Source: Cryptomeria japonica
Taxonomy: Eukaryota > Streptophyta > Pinopsida > Cupressales > Cupressaceae
Length of the DNA stretch: 64,000 bases
NCBI RefSeq assembly: GCF_030272615.1
Contig: NC_081412.1
Location: 143,242,247-143,306,246 of the forward strand
Reading direction: 5' to 3'
Below the pieces are notes generated by a model. That model was given only the letters and a program-made list of their open reading frames with translations, was not told the origin of the DNA and searched no databases. Positions within the stretch are counted from its first letter, which is position 1. Each line of letters begins with the position of its first letter. This document shows, one piece after another, positions 44,467-57,112 of this stretch. Position numbers and translations under genes: made by a program.

Positions 44467-47400
44467 TCCCCCTTACTACATACAACATACAAAATTTTCA
44501 CAACACACATGCATATTTCTACTCCCCCTTTGACAACAATGCCAAACTGAAAAGTAAAATACATATATATATATAGATAATTTGTATCAAAATGTTTTAT
44601 AGATACAAAACCTTGAAAACTGAATTAAGATTCATGCATTTCTAGCCTCATAAAAATAGCACTAAAGTTTCTCTTCAATTGAGAAAGACCATGTTCCCAT
44701 GTCTCCAACAACTTCTCAGTGAACTCAAGTGTAGACATAATCTGAGTATGGAACTTTTCCATTGAATCAGGTGTGCATGTTTCTGGAGTAGCCAAAATAG
44801 CTTCTGCATTCTTGTAGGCTGTTTGTAGTATGTCCACTTGGGATGTGAGTAAACTCTTTAATTCCTTCAGTGACCAAAGTCTTTTTGCTTTTTCAAGATC
44901 ATAGTTATCTTACCTGTTTTATAAATCATCCACAGATTTGCTAAAAACAAAAATAGAATCTTGAAGTGGAACATATGCATTGCATATCTTTTCTATCTCT
45001 TCCTTTGTTTCAATTTTCCTGCTATTGATATCAGAATAAAATAATGAAAAATTAGAAGTAGATGCAAGATATTTCCCTCCTGTTTCAATAGCTTTTCTTA
45101 ATAAATCTTTATTAAGAGATAGAGCAATTTTTCCTATATCAATCTCTTTCATAAGCTACTCTCCACGCTTCTTCTTGTAACTCTTCTTAGCATAAGTCTG
45201 TGCTACTTCTTCAATGGTCTTAATTTGGTCAGATGCATCAGCAACTAATTGATCACATTTGCTAATAGGTGTTGTCAGATGCCCTGTAGCAATTTCCGGT
45301 AGTAGACTTGTCAGAATATCCACAACATTCTGAATGGTTTCTTCTTCCATTCTCTATTCTTTAAGTCTCTTCTTGTGTGCCCTAGATTGCACGACAGCTG
45401 CAATCTTCATCATTCCAGATGCACTAATATTGTCAACAATTATAGGCCCTTAGATGCCTAATGAGTCATCATCATCTTCATCAGTCTGTTGTATGACTAA
45501 TGTTTTTACTAGTTCAGGAGATGTTACCTTAACAATCTCTTCTTTCTCTTGTCCCTTTTTCTTCTCTTGTTCAAAAATTTGTGCATCAAATTTGTTATCA
45601 GATTCCTTCTGAGTGTCTTGTGAAACAAGTGGGAGTTGGGGTTTCATTGGTTGTTCCTTTGCAGGTGGAATATCCACTCCTGGTTGAGTTGTCGGTTTCT
45701 CAACTTTAGTGACCTATGATTCTGAAATTATCGCTAGCAGCATATCTGGTGCAGTAATGTCTCCAGATAGATCTATTGCATTCTGAATATCATCAACAAG
45801 TATGACTCATTGGATAATAGTGTCATCCTTCTTCTTGACAAGATAGAAAACATTAGCTTGCACAATTTCTTCCTCATCCATTTCAGGTCGATCAACAATA
45901 TCTTGCTCATCCTTAGAAGAATGTATAAGTTCTTCCATCTGTTAGATATTATGAGCAATCTGATGAGTCTTAGTCTCAACAAGTTGCACCTTTCCACTAA
46001 TTAGCTTCAATCTTCTTGTTTTGTAAGTAAAATGAACTTTGTACTTATCAACCAATTCATTCAACTCATCCTGTGACAAATTAGGAAAATATTGCACAAA
46101 TACATCATCTATAATTTCTTTTTCTTTCTTTATTGCTCCCTCCCATTTATTCAAAATAATAGTATATAAGGAATTAGAGATATCCATTTCAAGATCATGA
46201 GGTAATATATTATAATGACATAAATAATTGATTACCTATTGAATAATTTGTTCCTTTTTATCTTCATTGAATGAATCAAAATGTTATTTGACATTATCAA
46301 ATCTGTTTCTTCCTAATGTCTTCACTATTCTCTCAAAGTGAGTCTCGGGCTTGTAAGTTAAGACATTAATAGGCACAGTTGCCTTTGGCACTTGTTTCAC
46401 TGGTTTAGCTGATTTACTAGTTACTTTCATTTTCCTGGGTTCCTCTTCAGTATCAATACCTTCAGATTCTTCTTGGAGAATTAGTTTCTGACCTCTTTTC
46501 TTTGATGCAGTCTCCTTCTTTGCATATACTTTTGGTACCGGTTTCATTTTGGTTTGGACACTTCGTGTCACTCTTGTACTTTTTATCACCGAAGGTGCTT
46601 GCTCAGCCTTCTTCCTCTTACCTTTACCACTTATGGATGGAACACTACTAGTTTCAGATGTTGTATTTTGAACTTCAACTGTATCAAATTTTGCCTTCTT
46701 TTTATCCACTGGAGATGCCAACAGGTTATTGGCACAACTGATTAATAAGTCATAGTTGACTTCATAGATCATGTCTTCCATTTCTTCTTCTCTAGGCTCA
46801 ATAACCTCCATCAAATAGAAATTAGTGGTAACTGTGAAAATAATATCCATAGCAAAGTGCTTTACCACATCCTCATGAAATATTACTCTCATACTCATTT
46901 TCTTCTTAAATTAATTAAAACATTTATTCATTGCTGCAAAGAAGGTGTTTCTCACAACCTTAATATTGTTATTAATCTGGGCAGTTACCGGTAGATCCTT
47001 AGACCATTCAAGATCACCAATTCTCGATAGAAAATTATGGAAATAAAAGAATAGACCGATCAACAACTGTCCAAATTTAAACTTTTGGCTGCTATCATTC
47101 TTGATAGGCCGAAGATTCAACATTAATTCGCTCCTTATGGCCTCACATAGGTCATAATTAGCATTTTCAGCTATCATTTTTATGGAGTATGCACCGCTGC
47201 AGATGGAACACTATTCATTCTACTAGAATAGAATATTCGGTAGCCTATAACCATAGCTACCAACTTTACCACTGGGTCCTTGTTGTTATTGATAGAAAAA
47301 GAATGCCCATTAGAGGTTGATCCAGTTAGAGTGTTTACTATCTCTTTTGAAATACGCCTTAGCTTAGGTACTTCACCGATTGAGTAAAAACCAGTTACAA

Positions 47401-47500
47401 CTTGAATAGCTTCCTTGGTTATAGTATGAGTCCTTTCTAGATACATGTTTTCCCCATGAACGCGAGTCGGAATGATTCGGATATGTACCTCTCCAAAATC
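44352..47500 (-). pseudogene. N2 ORF2
   Basis: Runs from about 47500 to 44625. The conserved N-terminal domain is partly present (TITKEAIQVVTGFY, AMVIGYRIFYSSRMNSVP, KFGQLLIGLFFYF and LPVTAQIN, matching N1 ORF2), but its first ~100 residues are missing. A basic linker follows (GKGKRKKAEQAP, KKRGQKLILQEESEG), then DVFVQYFPNLSQDELNELVD and the Lys/Glu-rich helical end. A frame change near 47178 and stops at 46913-46911 (TAA), 46286-46284 (TAA) and others break it. Most downstream pieces stay in one frame. Function unknown; conservation with N1 shows it was a real protein. Confidence 0.65.
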
Positions 47501-48001
47501 TTATTTCACGCGTCTACCTCATTTATCAGTTGAATACTCAAGTGCACACTAGTTCAGTCTTCACCAACCTTTAAATCAGCTTGATTACTCAAATCACGAT
47601 ACAACTTTGACTAAAATCCTTTCTTAGCTCTCCAAGTGCTCAAAAATTCTTTCTCGAATGCATTAGGGTAAAAATAAAAAAGTGAAACTTGCTTTTATCC
47701 TTTTTACCTACTGCATTAAATGCTTGCCCGTCAGGGTTACAAACCCTAATTACACTACTTAAAGATGCATACAATACTAACAAGTGTAAAACTGGTTGAT
47801 AACCGATTGACAAAATTTATCACAATTTCATGCATTCAAATTCTCTTACCACTCATTAATCTCAAGGGGCTCGAAAGTGGATTTACCGTAATGCTCCCCT
47901 TAGCCATATAAAAGGGCTTAGTTCACCAGTGCAGGATTCTCCACATTAGGTAAAGGATTAGTTTCTTCTCCAGGTAAATCATCACTTTTCTTCTTCCTTA
48001 T
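47501..48001. other. Spacer between N2 ORF1 and ORF2
   Basis: No coding signal. It corresponds in place to the 10061-10740 spacer of N1, so two separated ORFs are a family trait. How ORF2 would be translated (splicing, internal promoter) cannot be seen. Confidence 0.5.
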
Positions 48002-49212
48002 TCAATTCATTTCTTCTCTAGTTTCTTCAATAGTAACTTTTTTCTTTCCTTTCTGATCTTTAGAAGGATTGACTGGTTTGCTCTTTCTAGATCTACAAAT
48101 TTTTTCCATGTGTCCTGGTTTATGATAGTGATAGCATGCCATTCCAAATGATCTCCAAGGTCTTGCATTACCTCTCCCAGTCCTTCTTCTATAATTAATA
48201 GCCACATGACCAAAGTTGTTACAGATGATGAAAATGACATTTGTTACCTTTTCCATCTCAAATGGACTAAACTGGTTGTCGTAGGGTCTTTGCCAGTGCA
48301 TGTTGACCCAGCTGTCAAAACTTCTCATCCAGGTTCCATTTGGTCTTGGATTCATATGTGGTATTGGATTATTTGCTTCATATCTGCATTGAACTGATTT
48401 ATGCCCATACATTTTACATGTGAAGCAATAACCTTCAAATTTCTTTGGCATATACCTAGCATTAGTATTGTAGCTTGTATTTCCATTAGGTTTGTTTCTA
48501 CAAACATTTGCAGTGTGACTAGATTTATGTTAAACAAAACAAATAGGTTTAAAGACCTTTTTACCAGTAGGCTTTTTAGCCTTAAGAGCAGTTCTGTTCT
48601 TATGAATGTTTCTCTTTGTAGCAGAAGATTCTCCTTTTTCAGATGTGTGAAAACAAAGTCCAGAGGTATCACCTTTCATCCTTTGTGATTTAATTTGTTC
48701 ATCTAGCAAGGTAGAACTTTTGTTGAACTTTTTCAGTTTCCAATTTGCTTCAGTGAGTTGTCTGGTGAGATCTTCATTATGTTTTGACAGGTTCTCTCTC
48801 AGAGATGATGCTAATTCAAGATCTAGCTATAAAGTCTCTTTTTCTTCTTTTTTCAGCATGCCAATGCTCATGCAAAGTAGAATTATCTCGCTTGATCTTG
48901 GCAATCTCATGATCTCTTTCTTTGATAAGATCTTCAGTTGTCCTCCTAGCTTCTAGTTCCTGACTCATGTAGATTGTTAGACTTTCTAGCTCTCTACTCA
49001 GATTTAGCTTTTTACCATTTATCTTTTCAACTTCCTTAGCTAAAGCATCAATATTGGCCTCATCTAAAGAACTATTATCAGATATTTCTAGCAATTGTTC
49101 AGTTAGCTCTCTCCTTTTGACTTAGAAGCTTTCAATTTGACCCTTAGGGTTTCAAGCTCATTTCTACTAGCCTCAAGCTCTCTTCCATCTCAAAGTAGCT
49201 CATATCCCCCAT
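48002..49212 (-). pseudogene. N2 ORF1: coiled coil and zinc knuckles
   Basis: ATG at 49212 (MGDMSYFEMEESLR) leads, after frameshifts, into a coiled coil (ANIDALAKEVEKINGKKLNL, RTTEDLIKERDHEIAKIKRD). Knuckles follow: CFTCKMYGHKSVQC, the damaged CNNFGHVAINY and CYHYHKPGHMEKIC, and a Lys-rich tail ending at 48002. Upstream, a further knuckle-like stretch is out of frame (48672-48352). Layout as in N1 ORF1, with the Trp/Arg-rich linker between knuckles conserved (RPWRSFGMACYH against RSWRNLGMACFH). Confidence 0.7.
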
Positions 49213-49260
49213 GGTAGCTTTAGGGTTTCCTTCCAAGTGATTAGGCTTTAAATAAGTTAG

Positions 49261-49272
49261 GCTCTGATACCA
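49261..49272 (-). promoter_or_regulatory. Primer binding site of N2
   Basis: Minus strand TGGTATCAGAGC, initiator-Met type, two bases from the LTR3 edge. Confidence 0.85.
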
Positions 49273-49274
49273 AT

Positions 49275-50350
49275 TGATGGACCAATAAAGCACTGAGAGG
49301 GGGTATGAATCAGTGAAACCAAAAATAATACTACTTTAAACACTGACCGGTATATAAACTTAACAAGTTTGTTAAACAATAAGCATGTAATCCAAAATGA
49401 TATAACAACATCCATTATAAGTAAAACATCCACCATAACACAAGTGTTTATACGTGGAAAACCCAAATAGGTAAAAAACACGGTGAGATGGGACTCACAA
49501 GTTAACTATCTGTAGTAATAGATAATTGACCGGTTAAGGTCTACAAAGTGTTCTGCTAGGAGAAAATATTTTTAAAGGTCTTAAAGCTTAATTAAAATCT
49601 ATACCCTATTAAAGGTAGTACCCTATAAGGAGTAGACTCAATAGAGAATTTCTGAATCCAAACTAATGGATCACCTAGTTAGAGGATTTGTACAATAAAT
49701 CTTGTTAGAGCTTACCCGGTTAGGGGATTTGACTGTTGTAGTGATTAGAAAATAATAGGTTGTGTGATCTAGTAGTAGCACAACTTGCTTGTATAGATCC
49801 TCTTTTGTGCACTCAATACTTCATTACCAACATACTTATGTAGCTTAATACTTCTGCCTTCGCACATAACATATCTCTTTCACTCATACAAAATATTTAA
49901 TTGTGATGTCAATATATAGACATTTGGATTCCATGTCGGCCTATAAAAAATCATAACACAATTTCCTAGGTGCAGTGTATTTGGTCAAACAATCATAACT
50001 CATCACAAAAATAGCGCCAAAAATTGTCGATAAGGATAACTCATCACATAATCAATGAATATCGGTTGGAACAACAATACTGGTTGGAGTTAAACATATA
50101 AATTGTTTATCCTTTGATGCTCATGTGATAATCTCCATTGGTTCTTTAGGTAGATGTCGAGTTATGTATATCCACTGGTTGTCTCCATGTATATACCGAT
50201 TGTCACCATGTATTGATTAGATATAAACCTCTAGTATACCGGTTGTAGTATAAACAACTTTGAAGTCACACTGGTAGACAATATGAACATATGTGTGTGT
50301 ATGTGTTTCATCAATGACAACATATGATGAAGTTATTCATTACAATCATC
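49275..50350 (-). mobile_element. N2 LTR3 (5' LTR), outer tip missing
   Basis: Starts TGATGGACCAATAAAGC at the primer-site side. It runs to CATTACAATCATC, where other copies continue ATCAAGCCAACA, so about 12 bp are lost at the insertion boundary. It has ACCGGTTAAG and ACCGGTTG words as in LTR1 and LTR2. Confidence 0.82.
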
Positions 50351-50666
50351 TCTTCAAACTAAATTAAAATCACTTATTCTATTCTTTCTTTCAACTCATA
50401 AAAGCTTTCACAAATTTATGTACATGTAGCACACACTATTCTCCTTGCAAGCTTTCATTGTTTTCTTGATTTACACTTCAAAGCTCAAAATATATAACAA
50501 GTTCCTAATAATCCAAATTGGCTAAATTCCTTATTGATTTAACATGATTTAACATGGTATCCAACTTAAAATCCAATTCAATGATTTATTCTCCCAATGA
50601 TTTTAAAAGTATCTTGAAAGTAGTTGATGTGGATGCAATCATATAAGAAGTTGTCACGCCCATTAA
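50351..50666. repeat. Right copy of the 0.3-kb direct repeat
   Basis: Matches 25101-25406 almost base for base, plus a 10-bp duplication (ATTTAACATG twice near 50540). It continues at its right end into ATCAATCTTTAATT, the presumed original continuation of the host locus. Confidence 0.85.
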
Positions 50667-52380
50667 ATCAATCTTTAATTTAACCAAATCTACAACAAAA
50701 TGACCATATCAAAGAATTTCCTATCCATTCATGTTAGTTAAAATTCAACCATATATTCAACCAAATTATCAAAATTTTCCTTCATTATAAGATTTCCTTT
50801 TCATGGTGGTCTATTCCATATGTAATAAAGATCATAAGATCTTAGATTTGGCACCAAGTTTCTTTTGTCTTTTTACATATTAGATGATTTTTTCATCAAA
50901 GATCATACTTTTCCTTTGTTTGTAAGAGTTGGATTGCACCTTTGATGTAACCAAGGGTACAAATTCAACCAAATGGATGTCTTTTTCATGTAGATATAAT
51001 TTACAAAATGATACTAAAGGTGGCCATAGAGGCTTCACTTAGTGAACCTAGGTTATATCACGTACATTCATGGCATACTAAAGAATTCCCTATTTTCCTT
51101 GAAATCATTTTTTGTCACCCCCTCCCAATACACAACTTGAATTAAAACCCCCCTATTTTTACCAGATATTGCATTTTTTCATAGCCCGAATTAAGAACCT
51201 CCCTATTTTCACCAGGTAGGCTATATATTGAGCTCATTTTTGGGGATATTAAATCCCCTAATATGAATACACATGATATAATATTCCCTAGCTAGTGAAG
51301 CCCACATAGTGGTTGGTAAGGGCACAAATATGGGGGATTAAAATAGGGTTTTAAATGGACACTTTTTTCAAAAATTAGGAAAGTCTGACCTTAGATGTTA
51401 AAGATAGTTATGCTCAAAATTTGGAGATGCAACTAGAACAAGAGTAATTGTGCTCTAAATCTATTTTCTAAACTACTATTTTTTTAAACGGTGGAGATTA
51501 AGGGGTTAAAAAAGTGGGGCCATACAAAGTGGTCCTTTTTTTATCAAAACAACATAACACAGTGTATGGTGTAGCTCCCCTAAAATGTTAACTTTTTCTT
51601 TATTATTTCAAAAATCATTTGGATGAGAAATTAGCTAACACCATGTAGTTAATGTTTAATTTTTTTGCTAAATGTTTAGTGAATATGTGATTTTTTACTA
51701 ATTTTAAAAGTGAAAACATCCAAAAAAACTGTGTGCTCCCCCAAATTTTTTAATACATGTAGAATGGAGTCTAGTTTATAACAAAAATACCACACATTAG
51801 TTTTTTACGAAAAACAGATACACTAACAAAAGTAATTAAAGATGAAAAACTTGACATAATCAAAATGTGAAATAAATTGCATGGTTAAATAGCTAAGAGA
51901 GAGCTTAAAATTATCATGGTAAATTTTCATTGCATTCAAACACATACCAACTTGATTGAGAGCACACTCAAAATTGAGTCAATTTTTTTGCAATTTCAAA
52001 AAGCATGTCTTTGGGTATTGAAATGGTCATCTAGCCCTTTTGGTTATATGTCCAAGATAAATCCAATCCAAAGAGTTGGATTGTGAATGTGGACAATAAC
52101 ACAAGTGTGTTATAATGTGCTCATGTTATGTGATTCATGCATTGACATCATGTGAGCCTCAATTGTGAAGAAAAAGACATCTCTCCATTAAGACTCATTC
52201 TCTTGATTAGAATACATACATGAAATACAAAATTTAAGTATAAGAAAGGATTTATACTTTATGTATGTATTGGCAGTATGTTTGAGAATAGTTTTAGATA
52301 TCTAGGAGTTATAAAGAATATTCAAGATTTAATAATATTTTGTAAATTTTCAAATAGTCAAATTTTAGTAATCATTGGGA
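50667..52380. other. AT-rich host DNA, no gene seen
   Basis: No protein-like frame, and no NRT2 last exon follows the interrupted copy within this stretch. Holds one MITE (51030-51306). Confidence 0.6.
51030..51306. mobile_element. MULE-like MITE, copy 2
   Basis: Same family and orientation as 19813-20107: GGCTTCACTTAGTGAACCTA at the left, GCTAGTGAAGCCC at the right, and the ACCCCCTCCCAATACACAAC interior. Ends differ slightly from copy 1 and the target duplication is not clear. Confidence 0.75.
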
Positions 52381-52384
52381 TCAT

Positions 52385-52388
<4 letters not shown>

Positions 52389-52443
<55 letters not shown>
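52389..52443. repeat. TC/AC microsatellite
   Basis: About 22 TC repeats followed by five AC repeats. Confidence 0.95.
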
Positions 52444-52809
52444 GCACAATGATGCAAGGGCTTCTAAACGAATATTTTCTAATTTTTTCCTAGAAGTTAG
52501 AAAGTTGATTTTTTAGTTATTTTTGAGCTCATGATTGTTATTAGTTTAGAAAGTTGGCAATTTGTGTTGAAGTAATTTTTAGATATTTAGAAGTTTTCAT
52601 AATTTTATGGATAAGTTTGGAAATTACCAAAAAAAAGGCAAATTCTAAAAGTTGTCAAAAGGAAGCCAAAAGGGTTAATTTTATATAACTTGATATTGTA
52701 ATTTCAAAATAGTGAATGAAAAATTGATCTATTATGATGTATCTTCGTGTTTTTATTAGCGGTGTCATTTATGTTCAGAATTGGCTACATCATTTGGTAT
52801 CAAAGAAGG
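52444..52809 (+). mobile_element. LTR end and primer site of a plus-strand gypsy element
   Basis: TGGTATCAAAGAAGG at 52795-52809 is close to the initiator-Met site TGGTATCAGAGCAGG. It is preceded by two bases and CTACATCA, so an LTR ends at 52792. The LTR start is not determined; 52444 is only the end of the microsatellite. Gag sequence follows at once. Confidence 0.6.
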
Positions 52810-52828
52810 AAGAGGAGGTCTTGCATAT

Positions 52829-54420
52829 ATGCATAGAGATATGCAAAACCTCCAAAGGAAAGTATCAAATCTTGCAGAAATGATGGCAAATAAAACAATA
52901 ATAAAAAGAGGAGATGATTCTAATGACCAATTAGACCAAGGAAGAGGTGGAAACCAACATGCAAAAGCCAAAGAAGATGTAGAGCAATTAATGAACTAAC
53001 TTTTGAGGAAAGGATAGTTAGGGCATTAGAAGGGAGAAATTATGGGATCAAAATTGAAGCATCAGATTATGTAGGTAGTCTTAAACTAGAGGAACTAGCA
53101 CATTGGTTGAACAACATGGAAAAATTCTTCGAATGGAACAATATGGAAAAGGAAAATAAAGTAAAATTTCCATGAACCAAGTTAAATGGGCATGCAGTGA
53201 TCTAATGAAATCACTTGTAAAAAGAAAGAACCCAAAAAGGAAAAGAGAAGTTATGAACTTGGGACAAGATGGAGAAGAAACTAAAAGATAATTTTATGTC
53301 TATAGAACTATGCACATACTTTTTTCCAAATACTTTAGAGCCTAAAGCAAAATTTGTCAACTATAGAAGATTATACAAATTGTCCATTCATGTGGAGCAC
53401 CAATAAATTGATGAGCAGATGGTTACAAGGTATGTGAATGGCCTAAATTTTTGTATCCAAGATGAATTGAGCATGCATAGTGTTAGTAGTATGGGAGAGG
53501 CATATCAAATTGCCTTAAAGGTAGAAGAAAAACCAAGTCGGTAGTATTTCCAAAGGAATAGAGGAGCGAGAAGGAGTACATCATCCCAATTGCATGGTGG
53601 TTCTAATTATAGCTAGAGAGAATCATCCTAATGAATAGAGAAACAATAATATACCTTCTAAAATCATTCAACTCAATAGAGAGGAAGAGGATTCTAGAGG
53701 GGTAGAGGATACAATGGTGGTAGAGGATGGGAAACACAACAAAGGCCCTTCATCTACTTTAGATGTGGAGAAGAGGGTCATAGAGAATTCAAATGCTCAA
53801 AATATAACATGCAAGAGAAAAGACAAAGAGAGAAACCTAGATTGGATCTAGCCCAAGCCAAGGAAGAAGGAGCTAAGTCTCAAGTTCCACCAAATGTTGG
53901 AAAAAATCTCATGATGAGAAGAGTGATGATGATTCATGAAAGGGATCAAATTAAGACAAGTGATTGTGGAGGTTCATGGCTTAGAACAAATATATTTCAA
54001 ATCAGATTTACCTCAAGTGGAAAGGTATGCCAAGTCACTATTGATAGTGGCAATTGTGAAAATATGGTTTCTAGGGAAATGGTAGAAAATTTGAACTTAC
54101 ACAACAAAAACCATCCCCATCCTTACCGCATTGCATGGTTTAAGAAGAGAAATGAGTCACTATCAATAAGAGATGCTTAATCAAGTTTTTAATAGGGAAG
54201 AATTATAAAGATGAAATATGGTGTGATGTTATCCCAATGGATGCATGTCACATGTTAATGGGAAGAATATGGCAGTATGATAGAAAATTTATGCATGATG
54301 AGAAAAAAAATGCATATACATTCTAGAAGGATGACTCTAAATTAATATTACTGCCTCTCAAGGTTAAAAGGAAGACTGAGAGTATGTTGACCGCAAAAGA
54401 GTTGTAGAGGGGGAAAAGTG
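52829..54420 (+). pseudogene. Gypsy gag and protease (split element)
   Basis: MHRDMQNLQRKVSNLAEMM starts Gag. After a stop at 52999 the frame continues through TFEERIVRALEGRNYGIKIE, LEELAHWLNNMEKFFEWNN, VTRYVNGLNFCIQDEL and a knuckle CGEEGHREFKC. Protease follows: VCQVTIDSGNCENMVSREMV with DSG intact, then after a stop DVIPMDACHMLMGRIWQYDR. At least eight stops are spread through it. The sequence is of the chromovirus type, clade not assigned. Homology stops near 54420. The RT at 63111 is probably the same element beyond Copia-3. Confidence 0.8.
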
Positions 54421-54733
54421 AACCACTCTGATAGGTAGATAACAACCTCTCGGGGACTCACTAATTGACCTCTCCACTCAGGACAAGCACAAATCATAGA
54501 GTTGTAATGTGTCACATAAATAACAAAAGATCAATCATAGAGATCTTCTAAGGACCTCCATCATTTCTTTGCTCAAGGATGCATGTGGAGGTTGTGGATG
54601 ACAATGCAACATACTGAAATACTATATGGATCAAGTACAAAGTTCCACACAGAAAACACAATGTGATAGATGTGTTTCAATATATTTTAAATATAGTAAA
54701 TGTGTAATAGAAATTTAAATGATTGTAGATATT
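54421..54733. other. Unassigned DNA left of Copia-3
   Basis: No coding signal. It resumes at 62378 after the Copia-3 insertion; together about 1 kb interrupts the gypsy frame between protease and RT and may be another inserted element. Confidence 0.4.
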
Positions 54734-56252
54734 TGTTAGTAAGATGAGAGGGGGGTGAATCATATAAACTCACTATTAAACTCACAATTCAATACATTCA
54801 TCAGATTCAACCTCGGTAGCCTTTACTTAAATACGCAACCTAGATTGTAAATCATTCAAACTCATAAACTGACAAACTCAAAACATCACAAGACATTTAA
54901 CACCAGAATTAATGTGGAAACCCAAATAGGGAAAAACCACTGTGGGATTTCGGATCCACTAAGAAATATACCCTTCTAGAGCATGCTCGATTAAAAGCCA
55001 ATCTTGCTACAGATTACATAAACACATTGCTAGATGTGACCGGTTAAGGTATTTCCCTCAGATCTGTTAGAATCTTGCACTTTGTTAGAAGTGACCTTGT
55101 CAAAGGATTTCAAACACTCATTCAGAATGTTACCTTGCTAGAGGATTTATAAATAAGACTATTAGGTCCACTCGGTTAAGAGATTTCCTGTCCCTTACAG
55201 AATAAATAATAGTAATTAAATATATCTGCAACCTCACATCTGAAATGCTAAAACAGATTCTATGTGCTCAATGTACTCAAGATAATCTTGTCATACGACT
55301 TATCTTTCTCCTTGTTGGGATTCTCAATCTGTTCATCAATCAGATCTTTAATCTTCTATGCTCGGTGATCACTACAACAACATCACAGTTCTTCTATTTG
55401 CCTGCATTCATTATTCATAAACAATTCCTTATTTATAAACAATTCCTAACCCCTTAATCTCCTTGATCACATTTCCCATGATCAATCTTAGCCATCAGAT
55501 CATCATACTTGACTAGGTTCATTGAATCCTTCAATCTGAAAAATGTTTTACCTTGCCTTGGAACTTGTATGCCTTCCTTGGTACTTGTGCTAGGTTATGA
55601 CCGTTCAATCCATGTTGTAGATCTTACTCTTGAATTTTCATTATCGTAGATCCTCAATAAACTTCTTGCACGACATACCAATCATCTATACATCTCTAGC
55701 TCATTGGCATCCTTCATTTAATAATGTTTTTATTCATCCAATGTGTTCTGTTGCTGCTTGGTTGTTACTCGGTTAATACTGAACTTCACTCAGTAGACAT
55801 TTTGCCTTCTTTAGCTGATATCGATAACCTTAGTGTTTATCGACTAGCTCCTTGCTCGGTAACATAGAGCAATATTAAACTTATATTTATTTTATTGCAT
55901 GAAATCTTTTCTTCTTGTTGTTCAATCTTTGAATACACATATATAGGATATCAAAACAATCAAAACAACAAAATCTCATCACTGTCTAACTTGGTAATAG
56001 TTGCCCATTTGAATAACTTATTATTCCCCTTCATTTTCACATTCATTCTGTTTGACTTACTGACATCCTTATACTCATCAAAACATACTTCTTAAGATAT
56101 GGCAACATCATACTAAATCAGAAAATCAATTTCTTGTCATCAATGACAAAATAATATTATTAAGACAGTAATTATCCTTTATCAATTATATCAATAATCT
56201 CCAACAACCTTCTCAATATCCTTATACCAACAAACTTATTGAAATGCCAACA
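54734..56252 (-). mobile_element. 3' LTR of Copia-3
   Basis: TGTTAGTAAGATGAGAGG to ATGCCAACA, with a purine tract beside it (element-strand TGCCAAAGGGGGAGAT, complement 56253-56268). CACTCGGTTAAG and related CGGT words recur as in the N1 and N2 LTRs. Confidence 0.92.
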
Positions 56253-56606
56253 ATCTCCCCCTTTGGCATTGATGGTAGTACCAACTTTAATGGCAATACC
56301 AACTTGATTCATTTCAATTGATTCAGATTCAAATTGTTGTTAAACTATTTGTTGTTATCCTTGATTTCTCCTGAAATTCTCTCTCCCAGTCATTAGTCTT
56401 CTCTTATCTTCTCCTATTAGTCTTCTCCCCCATTGACAACAATGCCAAAAAGTAAAACTAATTCATGATTCCTTCCCCTGTGAAATAATTTCCTTGTAGT
56501 TAAAACATATACAAATGTATCATCTCAGTCTCGATCAGAGCATCTTGTCTTCAATCACTATTTTCTACGCAACTTTAGGCGACCTCCTAAAGTGTGTAAA
56601 TCAACG

Positions 56607-57112
56607 TCAACTCATAAATAGTATTCTGTAGAGACATAGAATTAATGCTTTCACCGAACTCAGCCAGTGAGTAGAAGATAGGGGTAGGACCCCTAACTTG
56701 CTTCTGAGATACTCAAAAGTGTCCCTAGGCAGTGCCTTTGTGAAGATGTCTGCTATTTGTTCCTTTGAACTAATATATTCCAGCACAACTTTCTTTTCTT
56801 GAACTTCTTCTCTGAGATAATGATATTTTATAGAGATATGCTTTGTCTTAGAGTGCATTACCAGATTCTTTGAAATATTAATAGCACTAGTATTATCACA
56901 GAATATAGTTACTGGCTCGATAACTTTCTCATTCATACCTTCCAACAGTTGTTTGATCCATGCTATATTGGTGCAATTCAATGTTGCAGCGACATATTCA
57001 GCTTCATTTGTTGACTGTGAAATGCATCCTTGTTTCTTGCTAAGCCAACTTACTAGTCTTTCACCTAAGAAGAAAGCTCCACCACTTGTGCTTTTTCTGT
57101 CGTCAATGTTTC
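56607..57112 (-). pseudogene. Copia-3 RNase H
   Basis: EAEYVAATLNCTNIAWIKQL, then IFCDNTSAINISKNLVMHSK, KHISIKYHYLREEV and EQIADIFTKALPRDTFEYLR give the copia RNase H with D-E-D residues, in a different frame from the RT. A frameshift near 57112 separates them. Confidence 0.88.

Larger units (their letters stand above)
25407..50350 (-). mobile_element. N2 composite: tandem LTR array with a nested Tat element
   Basis: Left to right on the plus strand: partial internal (25407-26186), LTR1 (26187-27259), deleted internal (27260-29116), LTR2 (29117-29897 and 44055-44351, split by the Tat element), long internal (44352-49274), LTR3 (49275-50350). The first two repeats share one deletion junction near a TGAATCA microhomology and have a period of about 2.93-2.99 kb, so the deleted unit was duplicated after it formed. 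Neither end of the block is an element end: the left starts inside ORF2 and the right lacks the last dozen bases of LTR3. Integrase cannot have inserted it in this form. Confidence 0.8.

Noticed and set aside
47890-47920. Internal promoter for N2 ORF2 (ATATAAAAGGG)
   Set aside because: The TATA-like word is on the plus strand, opposite to ORF2. N1 has GGTATAAAGGGAC on the minus strand near 10615, but the two do not agree.
25101-50666. The 0.3-kb flanking repeats as LTRs of a giant element
   Set aside because: No TG...CA ends, no primer site or purine tract beside them; the true N2 LTRs lie inside.
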